From: Terriglobales bacterium
GTDB taxonomy: Bacteria; Acidobacteriota; Terriglobia; Terriglobales; Acidobacteriaceae
Direction of reading: 5' to 3'
Assembly: GCA_025936825.1 (NCBI GenBank)
Contig: JAICSO010000001.1
Location: 868,001-932,000 of the forward strand
Length of the DNA stretch: 64,000 bases
The position numbers and the translations under genes are program-made. Of the stretch, positions 61,730 to 64,000 are shown one piece after another (within the stretch, counting starts at the first letter, position 1; the number at the start of each line of letters is the position of its first letter). Under the pieces are notes generated by a model, which had not been told where the DNA came from, searched no databases, and worked only from the letters and a program-made list of their open reading frames with translations.

Positions 61730-62644
61730 GTGACCAATCCGGTTCTGCTCATCCATGGCGGCGCCTGGGCCATTCCTGACGACCTTGTCGAAGCGCACCT
61801 GAACGGCGTGAAGAATGCCACTGCGGCTGGATGGCGTGTGCTGGAAAAGGGCGGTTCGGCGCTGGATGCGGCCGAAGAATCCGTCGTCGTGATGGAGAAT
61901 GATGAGGCCTTCGACGCCGGTCGCGGCAGTTTCCTGAACCGTGACGGCAAAGTCCAGCTTGATGCGCTGATCATGGATGGTGCAACGCTTCGTGCAGGCG
62001 GTGTTGGATGCGTCGAGCACATCGCGAATCCCATCTGTGCCGCGCGAAAGGTTCTCAGCGAAAGTCCGCATGTCTATTTCGTCGCGGAGGGTGCTGAACG
62101 CTTTGCCGAAGAGCACGGAATCCCGCTGTGCAAAAACGAAGATCTGATCATTCCGCGCGAGGTCGAACGCTTGCGTGCCTTTCAGGCCAGCGCCGAAGCT
62201 CAAAAAGAAGACCTATTTTCCTCCCACACGATTTCGCACGATACAGTGGGTGCCGTCGCGCTTGACGTCAACGGAAATATTGCTGCCGCGACCTCGACCG
62301 GGGGCACGCTGAACAAGGCACCTGGCCGGCTTGGAGATTCATCTCTGATCGGCTGCGGGTGCTATGCCGACAACGCCAGTGCCGCGGCTTCAACCACCGG
62401 ATGGGGCGAGCCCATCATGAAATTAGTTCTGGCAAAATGGGCGGCGGACCGCGTTGCTTCCGGCAATCTGCCGCAGTGGGTGGCGGCGGAAGCAATGAAT
62501 TACCTTAAAGATCGCGTCAGCGGCCACGGTGGAATTATTCTGCTGGATACCCAAGGCCGCGTCGGAATTGCCCACAATACACCTCGGATAGCTTGGGCCC
62601 TGAAGACAGTAAAGGGCTTTGAGTCAGGCGTGGTTCGCTCCTGA
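61730..62644 (+). CDS. Isoaspartyl peptidase / plant-type L-asparaginase
   Basis: 304 residues, GTG start with GGAGA 5 nt upstream. Ntn-hydrolase that self-cleaves before a Thr: VLLIHGGAWAIPDD and RGSFLNRDGKVQLDALIMDG in the alpha part, S-H-D-T-V-G-A-V-A-L-D with the nucleophile Thr, ATSTGGTLNKAPGRLGDSSLIGCG in the beta part. Degrades isoaspartyl dipeptides and asparagine. No signal peptide, so cytoplasmic. Confidence 0.93.
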   Translation: MTNPVLLIHGGAWAIPDDLVEAHLNGVKNATAAGWRVLEKGGSALDAAEESVVVMENDEAFDAGRGSFLNRDGKVQLDALIMDGATLRAGGVGCVEHIANPICAARKVLSESPHVYFVAEGAERFAEEHGIPLCKNEDLIIPREVERLRAFQASAEAQKEDLFSSHTISHDTVGAVALDVNGNIAAATSTGGTLNKAPGRLGDSSLIGCGCYADNASAAASTTGWGEPIMKLVLAKWAADRVASGNLPQWVAAEAMNYLKDRVSGHGGIILLDTQGRVGIAHNTPRIAWALKTVKGFESGVVRS

Positions 62645-62821
62645 TCCGGTCTGGCAGTGTCTGGTGGCGCAACAAATGCCCAACGTTCTTGCTTGCTTTC
62701 GCACTATAAAGTGATGTAAAACCAGCCGAAACCTTCGCGTTCCAAAAAAACACGCTTCACCAGCCTCCGAGCATGGTCGCTTGGACCCACCTCGGATACT
62801 CCGTGCGCGGGAGGAACCTAT

Positions 62822-64000
62822 ATGCGAATTCAGAGACTCTGCCTGGTAGTCGCCTTCCTAATGCTTGCATCCTTAGCCCTCGGGCAAGGTGTTGCCACCG
62901 GCGACCTGCATATCCTTGTGAAAGATCCGCAAGGGCAGGCGGTCACGAATGCCACAGTGGTCGTTCGCGATCAGGCCAAAGGTGTGCAACGGGCAGCCTC
63001 GGCGAACGGGGTCGGCGGATACGATCTCATTGCTCTGCCCCCAGCTTCCTACGCGGTCACGGTTACGGCGGCGGGATTCGCAACGCTGACAGCGAATGAC
63101 GTCACAGTCACGGTCGGCGGCTCCGCAACTCTGCCTGTCACACTCTCGATTCAGGGGACGAAAGAGACGGTTACGGTCAGCTCCGAATCGGACCTGATTG
63201 AAACTACGCGTACGTCCACGACCGACCTGGTCGACCAAAAACGCATTGACAATCTCCCGATCAATGGTCGCAACTACATCAACTTCACGTTGACTGATTC
63301 GCAGGTGCTGCGCGATTCAGCTCCCAACACTGGCGCCGCTCCCACATCGGGCTTGAACATGAGCGGCCAACGCGCCCGCTCGAACCTGGTGAACGTCGAT
63401 GGCGCGGACGCCACCGACAACTCCATCAACGGCGTCCGCTCGACCGTCTCGCAGGAAGCGGTGCAGGAGTTTCAGATCATCACCAACAGCTACTCGCCGG
63501 AATATGGCCGCGCGGCCGGCGGCGTAGTCAACATCGTGACCCGTTCCGGCGGGAATGACTTCCATGGCGATGTTTTCGGATATCTGCGCAATCGTGCGTT
63601 CCAGGCTGTCAATCCCTTCAGCACAGTAAAGGATCCGGCCTACACTCGCGTGCAAGCCGGTGCTGCGTTTGGCGGAGCGATTAAGAAGGACAAGACTTTC
63701 TATTACTTTTCCTACGAAGTAACGCGCCGACATGAGACGGGATTCTCCAGCATCGGAGCGAACGGTTTTGATTTGTCGCCGCTCGATGTGTCGCCATTTT
63801 TTGGTGCTCCCGCGGGCTCTGGAATAGCTGTTATTAACGCAACGAATGCGCAATCGGCTTTCCTGTCGCCCTACCTCAGTGCGCCGCCTGCGCCGCTCGT
63901 TCCCTTTTTCCAGGCATACTCCGAGATTGTCGGCGCCAGTTCCGGGATGGCGGTCAAGGGTCAATGGCCTGCGTTTATGGGAGGCGCGAGCGGTTTCTTT
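62822..64000 (+). CDS. TonB-dependent receptor with CarboxypepD_reg-like N-domain (cut by window end)
   Basis: 393 codons, open to the last base with no stop. Signal peptide LCLVVAFLMLASLALGQ; residues 22-115 a beta-sandwich regulatory-like domain (GDLHILVKDPQGQAVTNATV, GVGGYDLIALPPASYAVTVT); then the plug: RIDNLPINGRNYINFTLTDS, LVNVDGADATDNSINGVRST, SYSPEYGRAAGGVVNIVTRS. Oar-like receptors of this layout are expanded in Acidobacteriota for import of large substrates. The beta-barrel begins (GDVFGYLRNRAFQ) and continues beyond the window. Confidence 0.9.
   Translation, partial: MRIQRLCLVVAFLMLASLALGQGVATGDLHILVKDPQGQAVTNATVVVRDQAKGVQRAASANGVGGYDLIALPPASYAVTVTAAGFATLTANDVTVTVGGSATLPVTLSIQGTKETVTVSSESDLIETTRTSTTDLVDQKRIDNLPINGRNYINFTLTDSQVLRDSAPNTGAAPTSGLNMSGQRARSNLVNVDGADATDNSINGVRSTVSQEAVQEFQIITNSYSPEYGRAAGGVVNIVTRSGGNDFHGDVFGYLRNRAFQAVNPFSTVKDPAYTRVQAGAAFGGAIKKDKTFYYFSYEVTRRHETGFSSIGANGFDLSPLDVSPFFGAPAGSGIAVINATNAQSAFLSPYLSAPPAPLVPFFQAYSEIVGASSGMAVKGQWPAFMGGASGFF

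Noticed and set aside
62773-63099. 108-codon ORF at the TonB receptor start
   Set aside because: Out of frame with the receptor, which runs open from 62822 to the window end with clear signal peptide and plug motifs.

Overview
The window looks like chromosomal DNA of an Acidobacteriota (Terriglobia/Koribacter-like) bacterium. The signs are moderately high GC, a TonB-dependent receptor with an N-terminal carboxypeptidase-regulatory-like domain (right edge), a pilMNOPQ operon, an M61 peptidase, MoxR/VWA pairs, GTG and TTG starts, and many dispersed intergenic repeats. This is inference from gene content; there is no rRNA in the window and I found no tRNA.

Layout. 1-6 kb: the end of thrC, then thrB, a zapA/coiled-coil cell-division pair, a LON-domain protein and a MoxR-VWA chaperone pair. 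6-16.8 kb: CDGSH protein, glycosyltransferase, PIG-L deacetylase, M61 peptidase, then tmk and holB separated by a Tat-exported GH94-like enzyme, then two SDR genes. 17-28.4 kb: TPR protein, beta-propeller, thioesterase, CPA2 antiporter, LysM-DUF4015 protein, a one-domain Clp-type AAA+ ATPase, a Clp-N/zinc-ribbon protein, metallo-beta-lactamase-fold and cupin exported proteins. 28.6-36.5 kb: alaS carrying two repeat-derived insertions, a cNMP-DUF1003 protein, recX, a STAS protein and a large PilZ protein. 37.2-44.8 kb: an RND efflux operon (adaptor plus two permeases). 45-48.6 kb: GNAT, a rhodanese read through UGA, two tandem-repeat secreted proteins and an excisionase-like HTH protein. 48.6-53.9 kb: pilMNOPQ. 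54-64 kb: a frameshifted DUF1287 gene, CDF transporter, RNase HI-like protein, a DsrE-like protein read through UGA, panB, an AbrB/Doc toxin-antitoxin pair, a deoxynucleoside kinase, a polysaccharide deacetylase, an isoaspartyl peptidase and the start of a TonB receptor.

The most interesting signal is a pair of candidate selenoproteins that a standard gene call would truncate. In a rhodanese (45923-46270, minus) and a DsrE-family protein (57168-57629, plus) an in-frame TGA sits exactly where relatives have a redox cysteine (C-T-U-P-N-E and U-G-A-C). The conserved family sequence continues after it to a normal stop. Each TGA is followed by a short hairpin whose triloop begins G-U, 22 and 19 nt downstream, the geometry of a bacterial SECIS element. 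Both proteins belong to sulfur-relay families, so the host may use selenocysteine in sulfur/persulfide handling. The selABCD and tRNA-Sec genes are not in this window.

Other notable points: in-frame insertion of hairpin repeats inside alaS, one of them shared with an intergenic spacer 29 kb away; a possible split Clp machine (ATPase with an LGF loop and no N-domain, next to a stand-alone Clp-N protein with a zinc ribbon); a Doc toxin lacking its catalytic histidine; and several families of dispersed palindromic repeats.
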